Shown: positions 34,558 to 43,816 of the stretch, piece by piece
Layout: each line of letters opens with the position of its first letter
Numbering within the stretch: the stretch's first letter is position 1
Assembly: GCF_014287475.1 (NCBI RefSeq)
Contig: NZ_JACOPF010000002.1
Coordinates: forward strand, 186,001-250,000
Reading direction: 5' to 3'
DNA: 64,000 nucleotides
Source: Mediterraneibacter hominis
GTDB lineage: Bacteria; Bacillota; Clostridia; Lachnospirales; Lachnospiraceae
The notes under the pieces: model-generated
Databases searched by the model: none
Seen by the model: only the letters and a program-made list of their open reading frames with translations
Told to the model about the DNA's origin: nothing
Translations under genes and position numbers: made by a program

Positions 34558-36624
34558 ATGAAGAGATTGCTGAATAATGCGGTGGCATTGTTTGTAATTA
34601 CAATTATTTTATTATTGATTATTCCATTAAGTCCATTTTTACTGGACGTTATGATTATCATAAATATGGCGGTATCTATGGTGATTCTGCTGATCAGTAT
34701 GAATATCAAAACTCCGCTGGAGTTTTCTATTTTCCCCTCGCTGCTTTTAATTACCACCTTATTTAGACTTGGCATTAATGTATCGTCTACGCGAAACATT
34801 CTGACCAGGCAGGGAGAGGCAGGTCAGGTTATAAAAGCGTTTGGAGATTTTGTATTGCAGGGGAATCCTGTTGTTGGTTTCATTATCTTTATTATCATCA
34901 TTCTGGTACAGTTTATTGTCATCACAAAAGGTGCGGAGCGTGTCGCAGAGGTAGCGGCAAGATTTACGCTGGACGCTATGCCGGGAAAACAAATGGCGGT
35001 GGACGCGGATTTAAGCTCCGGACTGATCACAGAGGAGCAGGCGCGTAAGCGCCGTTCAGACATACAGCGCGAGGCGGATTTTTATGGCGCAATGGACGGA
35101 GCGACGAAGATAGTCAAAGGAGACGCTATTATGTCTCTGATTATTACTGCTGTGAATCTGATAGGCGGTTCTGCTATTGGGATTCTCCAGTCGGGGATGG
35201 GCTTTACAGAGGTATTATCCGTCTATTCTATCGCTACAATCGGCGACGGTCTGGTTTCCCAGATTCCGGCGCTGCTTATCTCTACGGCCACCGGTATGAT
35301 TGTAACGCGTTCGGTGTCGGAGGGAAGCTTAAATACGGATGTGTCCAAACAATTCCTCGCGCAGCCGAGAGCAATTATGACAGCGGGGCTTGTGCTTCTG
35401 ATTCTGTTGTTTATACCCGGTATGCCTAAGCCGCAGCTTCTGATACTGGGGGCAGGACTTATCGTTGTAGGCTGGCGGCTTTCTAAGAAGATAAAAGAGG
35501 CGGCTTACGCGGACGGGCAGCAGGAAGAAAAGAAGCGGCAGGAACCGGAGAAGGAGGAGCAGGCGCCGGAGGAATACTACAGAGACATCAACAATGTTTA
35601 TTCCCTAATCGGAGTAGAGCCGATTGAAATGGAGTTTGGCTACAGCCTGATTCCGCTTGTAGACGAAGCAAGCGGTGGAAAGATGATGAATCGTATCGTT
35701 ATTTTCAGAAGACAGTACGCGCAGGAGATGGGGCTTGTAATTCCGTCCATCCGGCTGCGGGACAGCGCCGCTTTGAATACAAATCAGTACCGCATCAAAA
35801 TTAAAGGAGAAGAGGTAGCACGCGGAGAGATTCTTGTGGACTATTATCTGGCATTGGAGCCTTCGAACCCGGCGGGGGAAATAGACGGAATTGAAACGAT
35901 TGAACCAGCTTATGGAATCCCAAGTAAGTGGATTCTGCCGGAAAATAAAGAAATGGCGGAGATATATGGGTATACGGTTATAGACCCGTTATCCGTTATG
36001 GTGACCCATCTTTCTGAGACTGTGCGCAGACACGCGTATGAGCTGCTTAACAGGCAGGAAACAGTACAACTGGCAGAGAGCTTGAAAAAGACCGCTCCAG
36101 AACTTATACAGGACAGCGTTCCGGGAATTGTCTCTTACAGCCTGCTGCAAAAGATACTTGTCGGGCTTTTAAAAGAGGGGATTCCGATCAAAGATTTGGA
36201 AACGATTCTAGATGTGGCGGCAGACGCTGTTTCTGCCGGCAACGACCTGAATATGACGGTAGAAAAAATCCGCTGTGCGTTAAAACGGACAATCACCAGA
36301 AAATTCTGCCAGGAAGGGCAGATGAAGGTGATTACTTTAGACGCGGATTTAGAACGAATGATGGTCGAAAATCTTATAAAAGGAGAAAACGGCATACAAA
36401 TATCTTTGCGGCCCGATACGGTACAGCATATGATTACCCAGATTGGGGAAGAAATGAAAAAGTTTGCTGATTTGTCCAGAGAACCGGTCATTCTGACAAG
36501 CCAGGTACTCCGGTTCTATGTGTACCAGCTTTTAGAACCGATTTACCAGGGACTCTATGTGCTGTCATTCCAGGAAATTACAAATAATATTCAAATACAG
36601 GTAATTGGGAATATAAAGCCTTAA
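34558..36624 (+). CDS. flhA: Flagellar export gate protein FlhA
   Basis: The largest gate protein, 688 residues. The N-terminal half has eight membrane segments and the FHIPEP-family signature (TRFTLDAMPGKQMAVDADL-like: RFTLDAMPGKQMAVDADLS). The cytoplasmic half (about 350-688) forms the docking ring for chaperone-substrate complexes. It starts three bases after flhB. The next gene is sigD; flhF and flhG, which usually lie here, are absent. Confidence 0.96.
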   Translation: MKRLLNNAVALFVITIILLLIIPLSPFLLDVMIIINMAVSMVILLISMNIKTPLEFSIFPSLLLITTLFRLGINVSSTRNILTRQGEAGQVIKAFGDFVLQGNPVVGFIIFIIIILVQFIVITKGAERVAEVAARFTLDAMPGKQMAVDADLSSGLITEEQARKRRSDIQREADFYGAMDGATKIVKGDAIMSLIITAVNLIGGSAIGILQSGMGFTEVLSVYSIATIGDGLVSQIPALLISTATGMIVTRSVSEGSLNTDVSKQFLAQPRAIMTAGLVLLILLFIPGMPKPQLLILGAGLIVVGWRLSKKIKEAAYADGQQEEKKRQEPEKEEQAPEEYYRDINNVYSLIGVEPIEMEFGYSLIPLVDEASGGKMMNRIVIFRRQYAQEMGLVIPSIRLRDSAALNTNQYRIKIKGEEVARGEILVDYYLALEPSNPAGEIDGIETIEPAYGIPSKWILPENKEMAEIYGYTVIDPLSVMVTHLSETVRRHAYELLNRQETVQLAESLKKTAPELIQDSVPGIVSYSLLQKILVGLLKEGIPIKDLETILDVAADAVSAGNDLNMTVEKIRCALKRTITRKFCQEGQMKVITLDADLERMMVENLIKGENGIQISLRPDTVQHMITQIGEEMKKFADLSREPVILTSQVLRFYVYQLLEPIYQGLYVLSFQEITNNIQIQVIGNIKP

Positions 36625-36647
36625 AGCGATAACAAAGAGGAAGAAAA

Positions 36648-37433
36648 ATGAACCAGTATGACGGACAGTATAAGAGAATGACAAACGAAGAACTTTTCGA
36701 TACATATCAAAAAACAAAGTCTTTAGAAATAAAACAGGAGCTTGTCATGCGGTATCTGTATGTAATAAAGACCATAGCGGTACAGATGCGGGATATATAT
36801 ATGAATTTTACGCAGGTGGACGACATCATACAGGAGGGAGTAGTCGCCCTTATGAATCTGATTGATAAATATGACAAAAGCAAAAACGCGAAATTTGAAA
36901 CATATCTTTCCAGGAGAATGAGGGGGCTTATTATCGATATTGCGAGAAAACAGGAATGGGGTTCCAGAAATGTCAGAAAAAACATGAAAATGATAGACAA
37001 CGCGACTGCTGATCTGATCTCTCAGACGGGGAAAGTTCCAGAACCAAAGAAGGTGGCAGAGTATCTTGGAATCTCCTATGAAAAATATCAGAAAATTATC
37101 GATAAAAGGAATCTTCTATCGGTTATCTCTCTGGACATGGTATTGGAGGAGGCGCAGGAAAAGAACCGCAATCCCCAGACCCCTGCGGCGGATAAGGACA
37201 AGCAGCCGGAGGACACCTATTTAAGAAAGGAACTATCCCTGGTTTTAGAAGAAGGGATAAACCAATTAAAAGAGAAAGAGAAGATTATAATTTCTTTATA
37301 TTATGTCGAAGAATTAAATATGAAAGAAATCGCACAGGTGCTGGAGGTGAGTGAACCTCGCATTTCCCAGCTCCACTCGGGCGCTATAAGGAAATTAAAG
37401 AAATATATAGAGGAAGAATTTCAATTATCATAA
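36648..37433 (+). CDS. fliA: RNA polymerase sigma factor for flagellar genes (SigD / FliA, sigma-28)
   Basis: A 261-residue sigma-70 family factor. Region 2 (YLYVIKTIAVQMRDIYMN ... VDDIIQEGVVALMNLIDKYD), region 3 (TADLISQTGKVPEPKKVAEY) and region 4 (EKIIISLYYVEELNMKEIAQ with the helix-turn-helix VSEPRISQLHSGAIRKL) are present. It should read the TAAA-N15-GCCGATAT promoters of fliD, flgM and the flagellins and be held by FlgM (49094). It is encoded directly after flhA. Confidence 0.95.
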   Translation: MNQYDGQYKRMTNEELFDTYQKTKSLEIKQELVMRYLYVIKTIAVQMRDIYMNFTQVDDIIQEGVVALMNLIDKYDKSKNAKFETYLSRRMRGLIIDIARKQEWGSRNVRKNMKMIDNATADLISQTGKVPEPKKVAEYLGISYEKYQKIIDKRNLLSVISLDMVLEEAQEKNRNPQTPAADKDKQPEDTYLRKELSLVLEEGINQLKEKEKIIISLYYVEELNMKEIAQVLEVSEPRISQLHSGAIRKLKKYIEEEFQLS

Positions 37434-37450
37434 AAGAGAGGAGAATAGAT

Positions 37451-38206
37451 ATGTTTCAAGGCTTTTATACATTGACGTCAGGCGTGCTTACACAGAACAG
37501 AAATCTGAACGTGATCAGCAATAATATGGCGAACGCGACTACGCCGGGATTTAAGTCAGACCGGTATATCATTTCAGATTTCAGAGAGGAAATGATACTG
37601 CGCACAGGAAATAAAAATAAGACAAATCCTGCAAGAATCGGAACAAAATCTATGATTATATCGGGAGCGGACGTGACGACAGACTATAGCCAGGGGGGAT
37701 ATTCGGTTACGTCGGGAAGTCTTGACTTCGCGCTTGGCGGAAATGGATTCTTCTGCATACAGACGGATAATGGAACCGTCTATACCAGAAACGGGAATTT
37801 CTCTCTGGACGAGGAAGGCTATCTGTGTCTGCCTACGGTAGGGAGAGTGCTTGGTACAGACGGCCCGATTCGGCTGGGAACAGACCGTATTACCGCCGAC
37901 AGAGCGGGGAATCTCTACAGCGAGGACGGGGAGGTTCTGTTCGGACGCCTTATGGTTGTAGACTTTCAGGATTACGATACGCAGTTAACCAAAGAGAACG
38001 GGAATGTATTCCGGGCGACAGGCAACGCGGTACCGGTAGAAGTGCAGATACAGTGGAAGGCATTAGAAAATTCAAATGCGGATCCAATCGATCAGATGAC
38101 GAGAATGATGGCGGGACAGCGCGCATTGCAGAGCTCCGCCCAGGTTATGAAAATGTACGACCAGCTGATCAGTAAAATGGTATCGCAATTAGGGCCTACG
38201 GCATAA
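37451..38206 (+). CDS. Flagellar basal-body rod protein, FlgF/FlgG family (first copy)
   Basis: A 251-residue rod/hook family protein: FYTLTSGVLTQNRNLNVISN, MANATTPGFKSDR, the middle LDFALGGNGFFCIQTDNG, and the C-terminal ALENSNADPIDQMTRMMAGQ. With the next gene it forms the FlgF/FlgG (Bacillus FlhO/FlhP) pair of the distal rod. Which is which cannot be settled by eye, so I give no symbol. Confidence 0.9.
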   Translation: MFQGFYTLTSGVLTQNRNLNVISNNMANATTPGFKSDRYIISDFREEMILRTGNKNKTNPARIGTKSMIISGADVTTDYSQGGYSVTSGSLDFALGGNGFFCIQTDNGTVYTRNGNFSLDEEGYLCLPTVGRVLGTDGPIRLGTDRITADRAGNLYSEDGEVLFGRLMVVDFQDYDTQLTKENGNVFRATGNAVPVEVQIQWKALENSNADPIDQMTRMMAGQRALQSSAQVMKMYDQLISKMVSQLGPTA

Positions 38207-38221
38207 AAAGGAGGATACAGA

Positions 38222-38932
38222 ATGGATACATCATTTTATACTGCTGTGCGCGGCGCAAGGACACAGCAGACACATCTGGATATTATTGCGAATAATATCG
38301 CGAATGTAAACACAACAGGGTATAAGACAAAAAGGGCGGGTTTTCTAGACTTAATGTATTATAATATGCACGCTCCGGAAACTACAGACACTCGCCTGCA
38401 GGCAGGAACAGGCGTGCTGACAGAACGTACGGATACAGATTTTACCACCGGAGGAATTATACAGACAGGGGGAAGATTTGATTATGCCATTTCAGGGTAT
38501 GGCTTTTTTATGATACAGGATCCGCTGGATAATTCACTGACCTACACAAGAAGCGGCAGCTTCGCTTTATCCCAGCGCCAGGACGGACTGTATCTGACAG
38601 ACGCACAGGGACGGCTTGTATTAGACGCGCAGAGAAATCCGATCCGCTATATAGACGGGGAACTGACAGCGGTTCCGGGGATTTTTGATTTCGTTCATAC
38701 AAATGGTATGTTAAGTGTCGGAGAGAATGGATTTACACCTGTTGCAAAGAACGGGGCGGCGGTCGCGGCGGCAGATGCAGAGCTGCTGCAGGGGACGCTG
38801 GAAAATTCGAACGTAGACCTGGCGGAGGAGCTGGCAAAGGTAATCGAGTCCTCCAGGGCATATTCCTATATGCTGAAAATGGTACAGACTTCGGACGAAG
38901 TAGAACAAACAATTAACGGTTTAAGAGGCTGA
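38222..38932 (+). CDS. Flagellar basal-body rod protein, FlgF/FlgG family (second copy)
   Basis: A 236-residue rod/hook family protein: DTSFYTAVRGARTQQTHLDI, IANVNTTGYKTKRAGF, middle FDYAISGYGFFMIQDPLDN, and C-terminal GTLENSNVDLAEELAKVIES. It lies 15 bases after its paralogue. It is probably the FlgG-like distal rod protein. AAGGAGG precedes the ATG. Confidence 0.9.
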   Translation: MDTSFYTAVRGARTQQTHLDIIANNIANVNTTGYKTKRAGFLDLMYYNMHAPETTDTRLQAGTGVLTERTDTDFTTGGIIQTGGRFDYAISGYGFFMIQDPLDNSLTYTRSGSFALSQRQDGLYLTDAQGRLVLDAQRNPIRYIDGELTAVPGIFDFVHTNGMLSVGENGFTPVAKNGAAVAAADAELLQGTLENSNVDLAEELAKVIESSRAYSYMLKMVQTSDEVEQTINGLRG

Positions 38933-38947
38933 TAAGGAGCTCGACAG

Positions 38948-39583
38948 ATGGAAACAAAAAGATACGATGAAATGAGTGAGAAGGAATTGGACATTATCCG
39001 CGAAGCAGCAAGCATTGGAACAGGATATGCGGCTACCTCACTGGCAGGGTTGATTGGAGAACAGGTAAGGATGACAATTCCAGAGATTAATATATTAGAC
39101 TTTGACAAAACGGTGGAAAAATTAGGAGATCCAGAGGAGGGGATCGCAGCAGTACTTATGCGAATATCAGGAGAAATGGAAGGAATGATGCTCTTTCTTT
39201 TGCGGCTGGATTTTATCAATGCGGTGATTGGGAAAATGATGGGTCATACAATACAAGACTATGAGGAGCTCTCAGAATTAGAGACTTCGGCTGTGACAGA
39301 AATAGGCAATATTATTATCTCCTCTTATACAAATGCGCTTTCTATGCTTTCTGGCATGAAGATAGAGTTAAGTGTTCCGTCCGTTTCTGTCAATATGCTG
39401 GGAGGAATCTTAAGCGTTCCTATGGCTGAGTTCGGATATGTCACAGATAAGCTTATGATGATAGACGGACAGCTAAAAATAAATGAACAAAAATTAAATA
39501 GTACGCTGTTAATGCTGCCGGATGCAGATTCGCTGGACAGACTGATGAAGGAGCTGGGGGCAGTATATGAGAACGGAAATTAA
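38948..39583 (+). CDS. cheC: CheY-P phosphatase CheC
   Basis: Dephosphorylates CheY-P and partners CheD. At 211 residues it has the two-fold CheC layout. The second active motif is intact (TEIGNI, Glu118 and Asn121). In the first (REAASIGTG, Glu19) the catalytic Asn is replaced by Ser22, so probably only one site works. It overlaps cheD by 17 bases, in keeping with a CheC-CheD complex. Confidence 0.92.
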   Translation: METKRYDEMSEKELDIIREAASIGTGYAATSLAGLIGEQVRMTIPEINILDFDKTVEKLGDPEEGIAAVLMRISGEMEGMMLFLLRLDFINAVIGKMMGHTIQDYEELSELETSAVTEIGNIIISSYTNALSMLSGMKIELSVPSVSVNMLGGILSVPMAEFGYVTDKLMMIDGQLKINEQKLNSTLLMLPDADSLDRLMKELGAVYENGN

Positions 39584-40043
39584 AATTGGAATCGGAGATA
39601 TGAAGGTACTGCGCCAGGAGGGCATCCTGATTACATATGCGCTGGGGTCTTGCATAGGCGTTACGCTGTATGATCCTATGATTAAATTAGGAGGACTTCT
39701 GCATATTATGCTGCCCCAGGCTACAGATCAGGCAGGGGCATCACCTTTTAAATTTGCAGATACAGGAGTACGGGAGATGGTTCGCAAGATGGCGGTATTT
39801 GGAGGCTCTAAGAACCGGTATATCTGCAAGATTGCGGGCGGAGCACAGATGTTTAAGATGACAGGGCCGATCGGCAATATAGGAGAACGAAATATTCTTA
39901 GTGTAAAGAAAGCATTAAGCGACGAACAAATACGGATACAAGGAGAAGACATCGGAAAGAACTATGCGAGGACTATGCTGCTGGACGTAGGCACAGGAGA
40001 AGTGAAAATACGCACGATGGGACGTCAGGAAATTATTTTATAG
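39567..40043 (+). CDS. cheD: Chemoreceptor glutamine deamidase CheD
   Basis: Converts receptor glutamines to glutamates and stimulates CheC. The catalytic residues are visible: Thr23, Cys29 and His46 in ITYALGSCIGVTLYD and GGLLHIMLPQ. It is 158 residues. The gene begins inside cheC; AAGGAG lies about 15 bases and GGGGG nearer to the ATG. Confidence 0.95.
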   Translation: MRTEIKIGIGDMKVLRQEGILITYALGSCIGVTLYDPMIKLGGLLHIMLPQATDQAGASPFKFADTGVREMVRKMAVFGGSKNRYICKIAGGAQMFKMTGPIGNIGERNILSVKKALSDEQIRIQGEDIGKNYARTMLLDVGTGEVKIRTMGRQEIIL

Positions 40044-40070
40044 ACAGAATGGAAAAGGAGGAAAAGAGAA

Positions 40071-40994
40071 ATGTCAGAAACATCGATTCTGCTGGAATCC
40101 GGAACAAACGAGATAGAAATTATGGAATTTACAATTTATGGGGAATTGTATGGGATTAATGTAGCAAAGGTAAAAGAAATTATGATGTCTGATAAAGTAA
40201 AACCGATTCCTCATTCAGACCCTTCGGTAGAAGGTATATTTAAGCCGAGAGATATTATGCTGACAGTGGTGGATCTTCCGTATTATTTGACAAATAGGAA
40301 GACAGATAAGCAGGATAAAGATCTTTTTATCATTACAAATTTTAACAAGACACATATTGCTTTCAGAGTACATACAGTTGTCGGTATACGCAGGCTGTCC
40401 TGGGAGGATATACGCAAACCGGACAAAACATTAAACAGTGGCAGAGAAGAAGGCATAGCGACTGGAATTGCACAATGTGGGGAAGAACTTATCACAATTC
40501 TGGATTTCGAAAAGATTGTCGCTGAGATCGCTCCGGAAACCGGAATAAAGCTGAACGAGGTTTCTACAGCGCCGGACGGGTACCGGCATACGGAACGGAT
40601 TATTTTCGCGGAGGATTCTGTACTTCTGTCGCGTATGGTTGAGCAGGCGCTGAATAAGGCAGGCTATCACAATATTGTGAAGTTCAATAACGGACGGGAA
40701 GCGTGGGACTATTTAAGCTCTGTGCGTAATGATTCGGATTTATATGATAAAGTGGGAATGGTGATTACAGATATTGAAATGCCGGAAATGGACGGCCATC
40801 ATTTAACTAAGCTGGTTAAGGAGGATGAAAAATTAAAAGAAATTCCACTGATTATTTTTTCATCCCTGATTAATGAAGAAATGGAACGTAAAGGGAAAGA
40901 ACTAGGTGCGGATGAACAGTTGTCTAAGCCTGAAATTGGACATCTGGTTTCTGTGATGGACGGGCTGTTTGAAAGGAGGAATAAGAAGGAATGA
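40071..40994 (+). CDS. cheV: Chemotaxis coupling/response regulator CheV
   Basis: A CheW domain (1-160: MEFTIYGELYGINVAKVKEI, VDLPYYL) fused to a receiver domain (about 175-300) with acceptor Asp in MVITDIEMPEMDGHHL. It joins receptors to CheA and is thought to adapt through phosphorylation. It is 307 residues. GGAGG precedes the ATG and its stop overlaps the next start (ATGA). Confidence 0.94.
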   Translation: MSETSILLESGTNEIEIMEFTIYGELYGINVAKVKEIMMSDKVKPIPHSDPSVEGIFKPRDIMLTVVDLPYYLTNRKTDKQDKDLFIITNFNKTHIAFRVHTVVGIRRLSWEDIRKPDKTLNSGREEGIATGIAQCGEELITILDFEKIVAEIAPETGIKLNEVSTAPDGYRHTERIIFAEDSVLLSRMVEQALNKAGYHNIVKFNNGREAWDYLSSVRNDSDLYDKVGMVITDIEMPEMDGHHLTKLVKEDEKLKEIPLIIFSSLINEEMERKGKELGADEQLSKPEIGHLVSVMDGLFERRNKKE

Positions 40995-42298
40995 ATCAAT
41001 GTGTGGTAAGACGCGCGGTGAAAGCGGCGTCTGAGGATAAAATTATCGGGTACGAGCTTCTTTTTGAAGAAAGTGCAGCCAGTCTGTATGGAGAGAGTGA
41101 AAATGCCGCAGCAGATACAATAGCGGGCTTTTTAATGAATAACAGTAATAAGATATTCAGGGAAAAGCAGATTTTCCTAACCTTTACGCCTGCTTTACTG
41201 CTTAGAAACACGCCAAAGATATTTCAGAAGGATAAAATCATCATCCAGGTAGGAGATAATCTGATTATCCACCCGTTGGCTATGCCGATTATTGAAAAGT
41301 TCTATAAACAGGGGTATCGGTTTGCGATTAATGATTTTCAGTTTTCGCCGAAATACTTCAGCATGCTGGAATATGTGGATTATATCCGTCTGCGTATGAA
41401 AAAAGAGCTGTCGGGAAAAGAACAGAATTCTATGGAAAATATTGTGCGTATGGCGCAGGGACTTGGGAAAAAATGCATTGCCACAGATATAGATACGAAG
41501 GAAGCGTATGAGGCGGCAATACATCTTCATGTAGATTATATCGAGGGCAATTATATCGCGGAGACATTGAAGGTAAAGGAAGATAAGGTTGAGTACCTGC
41601 AGGGAAACTTTTTCCAGCTTGTTGTAGCAGTATCAAAGGATGAGCCTGATATGGCAGAAATAGAAGAAATCATCAGCAGAGATGCAGGATTGACATATAC
41701 CCTTCTGAAATTAATTAATTCCGCATATTTTGCTTTGCGCAGGAGAACAGCTTCTATCAGACAGGCGATTATGACAATGGGGATTAATCAGCTGCGTCAG
41801 TGGGTGTACATGTTGAGTTTGAAAAAGGATGAAAGCGAAGGAGCGGACGAGATACTTCGTCTTTCTTTTCTGCGCGCGAAATTTGCGGAGGCGCTTGTGC
41901 AGAATACGAACATCCAGTGCATCACCCCTTCGGAGGGGTATATGATGGGACTGTTTTCCACTCTGGAATATATGGTCAATGCTCCGTTAAGCGAGGTTTT
42001 GGCAGAGATCCCTATAGGTGACAAAGTGAGGAAAGCGCTGCTGGAGGAAGAAGGAGAAGCAGGAACAATCTATAAGCTTGTGAGCTGCTACGAGAAAGCA
42101 GACTGGAAGCAATGCCAGGAAATTTCCGAGGAGATAGGGATTTCTGTTTCAAAGCTTTCACAGCTATATATCAACTGTGTAGAAGAAGTAAGCTATATAT
42201 GGGAAGGACTTACTACGGAGTGCAAAAGACCGGGGGAAGAAAGTCTGTTTGCCATTGAAAAAGAAGAAGGAGAACATCTGGAGGATGTGTTGCAGTAA
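40991..42298 (+). CDS. Degenerate EAL plus HDOD domain protein (YuxH-like)
   Basis: A 435-residue signalling protein. The N-terminal EAL-like domain (1-200) has lost the catalytic residues: EAL reads YELLFE and the DDFGTG loop reads NDFQFSP, so c-di-GMP hydrolysis is unlikely. The C-terminal HDOD domain (about 205-400: SRDAGLTYTLLKLINSAYFA, ASIRQAIMTMGINQLRQWVY) is of the kind seen in stress and motility regulators. It may bind c-di-GMP or proteins. It is translationally coupled to cheV and followed by parA. Confidence 0.85.
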   Translation: MNQCVVRRAVKAASEDKIIGYELLFEESAASLYGESENAAADTIAGFLMNNSNKIFREKQIFLTFTPALLLRNTPKIFQKDKIIIQVGDNLIIHPLAMPIIEKFYKQGYRFAINDFQFSPKYFSMLEYVDYIRLRMKKELSGKEQNSMENIVRMAQGLGKKCIATDIDTKEAYEAAIHLHVDYIEGNYIAETLKVKEDKVEYLQGNFFQLVVAVSKDEPDMAEIEEIISRDAGLTYTLLKLINSAYFALRRRTASIRQAIMTMGINQLRQWVYMLSLKKDESEGADEILRLSFLRAKFAEALVQNTNIQCITPSEGYMMGLFSTLEYMVNAPLSEVLAEIPIGDKVRKALLEEEGEAGTIYKLVSCYEKADWKQCQEISEEIGISVSKLSQLYINCVEEVSYIWEGLTTECKRPGEESLFAIEKEEGEHLEDVLQ

Positions 42299-42327
42299 AA
42301 ATTCGGGAAAAGAACTGGAGGAAGACA

Positions 42328-43092
42328 GTGGCAGTTATTATTGTATTGACAAATCAAAAGGGCGGTGTTGGGAAGACAACCTCAACAGCAGCTCTGGCTG
42401 CGGGATTGGGCAGCAAAGGATATAAAGTACTGGCTGTAGATTTAGATCCGCAGGGGAATCTGGGATTTAGCCTGGGATTGGATATTAATACACACTGTAC
42501 AATTTATGAAGTATTAAAAGGTGGTATAGCGATACAGGAAGCAATTCATCAAACAGAGACCTGCGATATTATCGCGTCGAATATTCTGTTAAGCGAGGCG
42601 GAGATTGAATTCCAGAGAGAGAACAGAGAGACTCTGTTAAAAGAGAGGTTAGAAGAAGTAAAAGATAACTATGATTTTATTATCATAGATACGCCGCCGT
42701 CTCTGAACATTCTTACTTTGAATGCCTACGCGGCTTCTGATTATTTAATTATTCCGATGGCGGCGGAGATATTAAGCCTTGTAGGGTTAATACAGCTTAA
42801 GGAGACAGTAGAAGCGGTACGCGGCGGGGTGAATCCACATCTGGAAATCCTTGGAATTCTGCTTACAAAATATAATAAAAGAACCCGGCTGGCGGCAGAT
42901 GTTTTAGAAATGGCAGAGACGGTAGCCGGACAGACAAAGACAACGCTGTTTCAGTCAAAGATCCGGGCAGGAGTAGCGGCAGCGGAGGCGCCGGCGCATG
43001 GAGAGAATATCTTTGCGTATGCGCCGCGCTCAAATCCCGCCAGAGATTATAAGGCATTTATCGAGGAAGTATTAAGCAGAACTGCGAAATAG
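42328..43092 (+). CDS. ParA/Soj-family ATPase inside the chemotaxis operon
   Basis: A 254-residue ParA-type ATPase with the deviant Walker A (NQKGGVGKTTS; signature Lys11, catalytic Lys16), VDLDPQGN, Walker B IIIDTPPS and the C-terminal basic region that binds DNA in relatives. The start is GTG after GGAGGAAG. No parB is next to it. It stands between EAL-HDOD and ComFB genes rather than with replication genes, so it likely positions chemotaxis arrays or flagella, as ParC does in Vibrio. It lacks the FlhG N-terminal activation motif and is not next to flhF. ATPase activity is secure; the cargo is inferred. Confidence 0.85.
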   Translation: MAVIIVLTNQKGGVGKTTSTAALAAGLGSKGYKVLAVDLDPQGNLGFSLGLDINTHCTIYEVLKGGIAIQEAIHQTETCDIIASNILLSEAEIEFQRENRETLLKERLEEVKDNYDFIIIDTPPSLNILTLNAYAASDYLIIPMAAEILSLVGLIQLKETVEAVRGGVNPHLEILGILLTKYNKRTRLAADVLEMAETVAGQTKTTLFQSKIRAGVAAAEAPAHGENIFAYAPRSNPARDYKAFIEEVLSRTAK

Positions 43093-43107
43093 AAAAGGCG
43101 GGAAAGT

Positions 43108-43722
43108 ATGAGCAAAAAAACAAATAAAACAAATCATGTGCTGAATCTCCTTTCCGCAGGAGTAAAAGAAGAGGCGGAGGATAAAAAAACAGGGCGGGAG
43201 CCGGCAGAGGCAACAAAAGCAGAGAAAGAACCCGCAGATACAAAAAAAGTTTCCGGCGTAGCCGTGGTACGCCAGGGAAAAGACGGGATAGCAGAAACGA
43301 TTAAGGACGCTTTAGAACAAGAACTAGAGGAAAAAAAGCAGGAAGAACAGGAAAAAGAGCAGATACGGAAAAAAGAGGCGGAGGCCGGCGGAACTGCGGA
43401 GGATGCCGAAGAGAAAAAAGAAATTCCAGAGAAAATAGAGGAAGAGGAATTTATCATTGTAAATGTGATGGAGCGTCTGGTCGCCGAGCGTGCGCAAGCA
43501 TATATGAAGCAGTTTCAAACCTGTATGTGCGCGAGGTGCCGCGCTGATGTGACGGCGCTTTCTCTTACCGGACTGCCTGCGAAATATGTGGTCGTCAATA
43601 AAAACGCGGTGTCTCCACTGATGAATTTTTACATGGTGAAGTATGCCGGAAGGATTACAGTAGAAGTGACGAAAGCGTGCATGGCGGTGCAGGCGAATCC
43701 ACATCATAAGAAAGATAAATGA
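43108..43722 (+). CDS. ComFB-domain protein with basic N-terminal peptide, partner gene of parA
   Basis: A 204-residue protein. Residues 118-195 form a ComFB domain (VNVMERLVAERAQAYM, RADVTALSLTGLPAKYVVV) with four cysteines (139, 141, 144, 191) likely to bind zinc. ComFB proteins of cyanobacteria have been reported to bind c-di-GMP. A basic N-terminal peptide (SKKTNKTNHVLNLL) and a charged Lys/Glu linker precede it, similar in layout to ParB-type partners that stimulate ParA with a short basic N-terminus. It follows parA by 15 bases. A role as ParA partner or adaptor is my inference. It ends the flgB operon; no terminator is seen before the fliD promoter. Confidence 0.8.
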   Translation: MSKKTNKTNHVLNLLSAGVKEEAEDKKTGREPAEATKAEKEPADTKKVSGVAVVRQGKDGIAETIKDALEQELEEKKQEEQEKEQIRKKEAEAGGTAEDAEEKKEIPEKIEEEEFIIVNVMERLVAERAQAYMKQFQTCMCARCRADVTALSLTGLPAKYVVVNKNAVSPLMNFYMVKYAGRITVEVTKACMAVQANPHHKKDK

Positions 43723-43738
43723 GCCACGCGGACAGTAT

Positions 43739-43765
43739 TAAATAAAACAGGTATTCTGCCGATAT
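43739..43765 (+). promoter_or_regulatory. SigD promoter of the fliD operon
   Basis: TAAA (43739-43742), 15-base spacer, GCCGATAT (43758-43765): an exact match to the SigD consensus TAAA-N15-GCCGATAT. The A of the -10 is 52 bases from the fliD start. It calibrates the optimal spacing used when judging the flagellin promoters. Confidence 0.9.
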
Positions 43766-43816
43766 ATATATTAAGAGACTTGAAAACGATAGTATGAAGA
43801 AAAGGAGAGAGGGATT

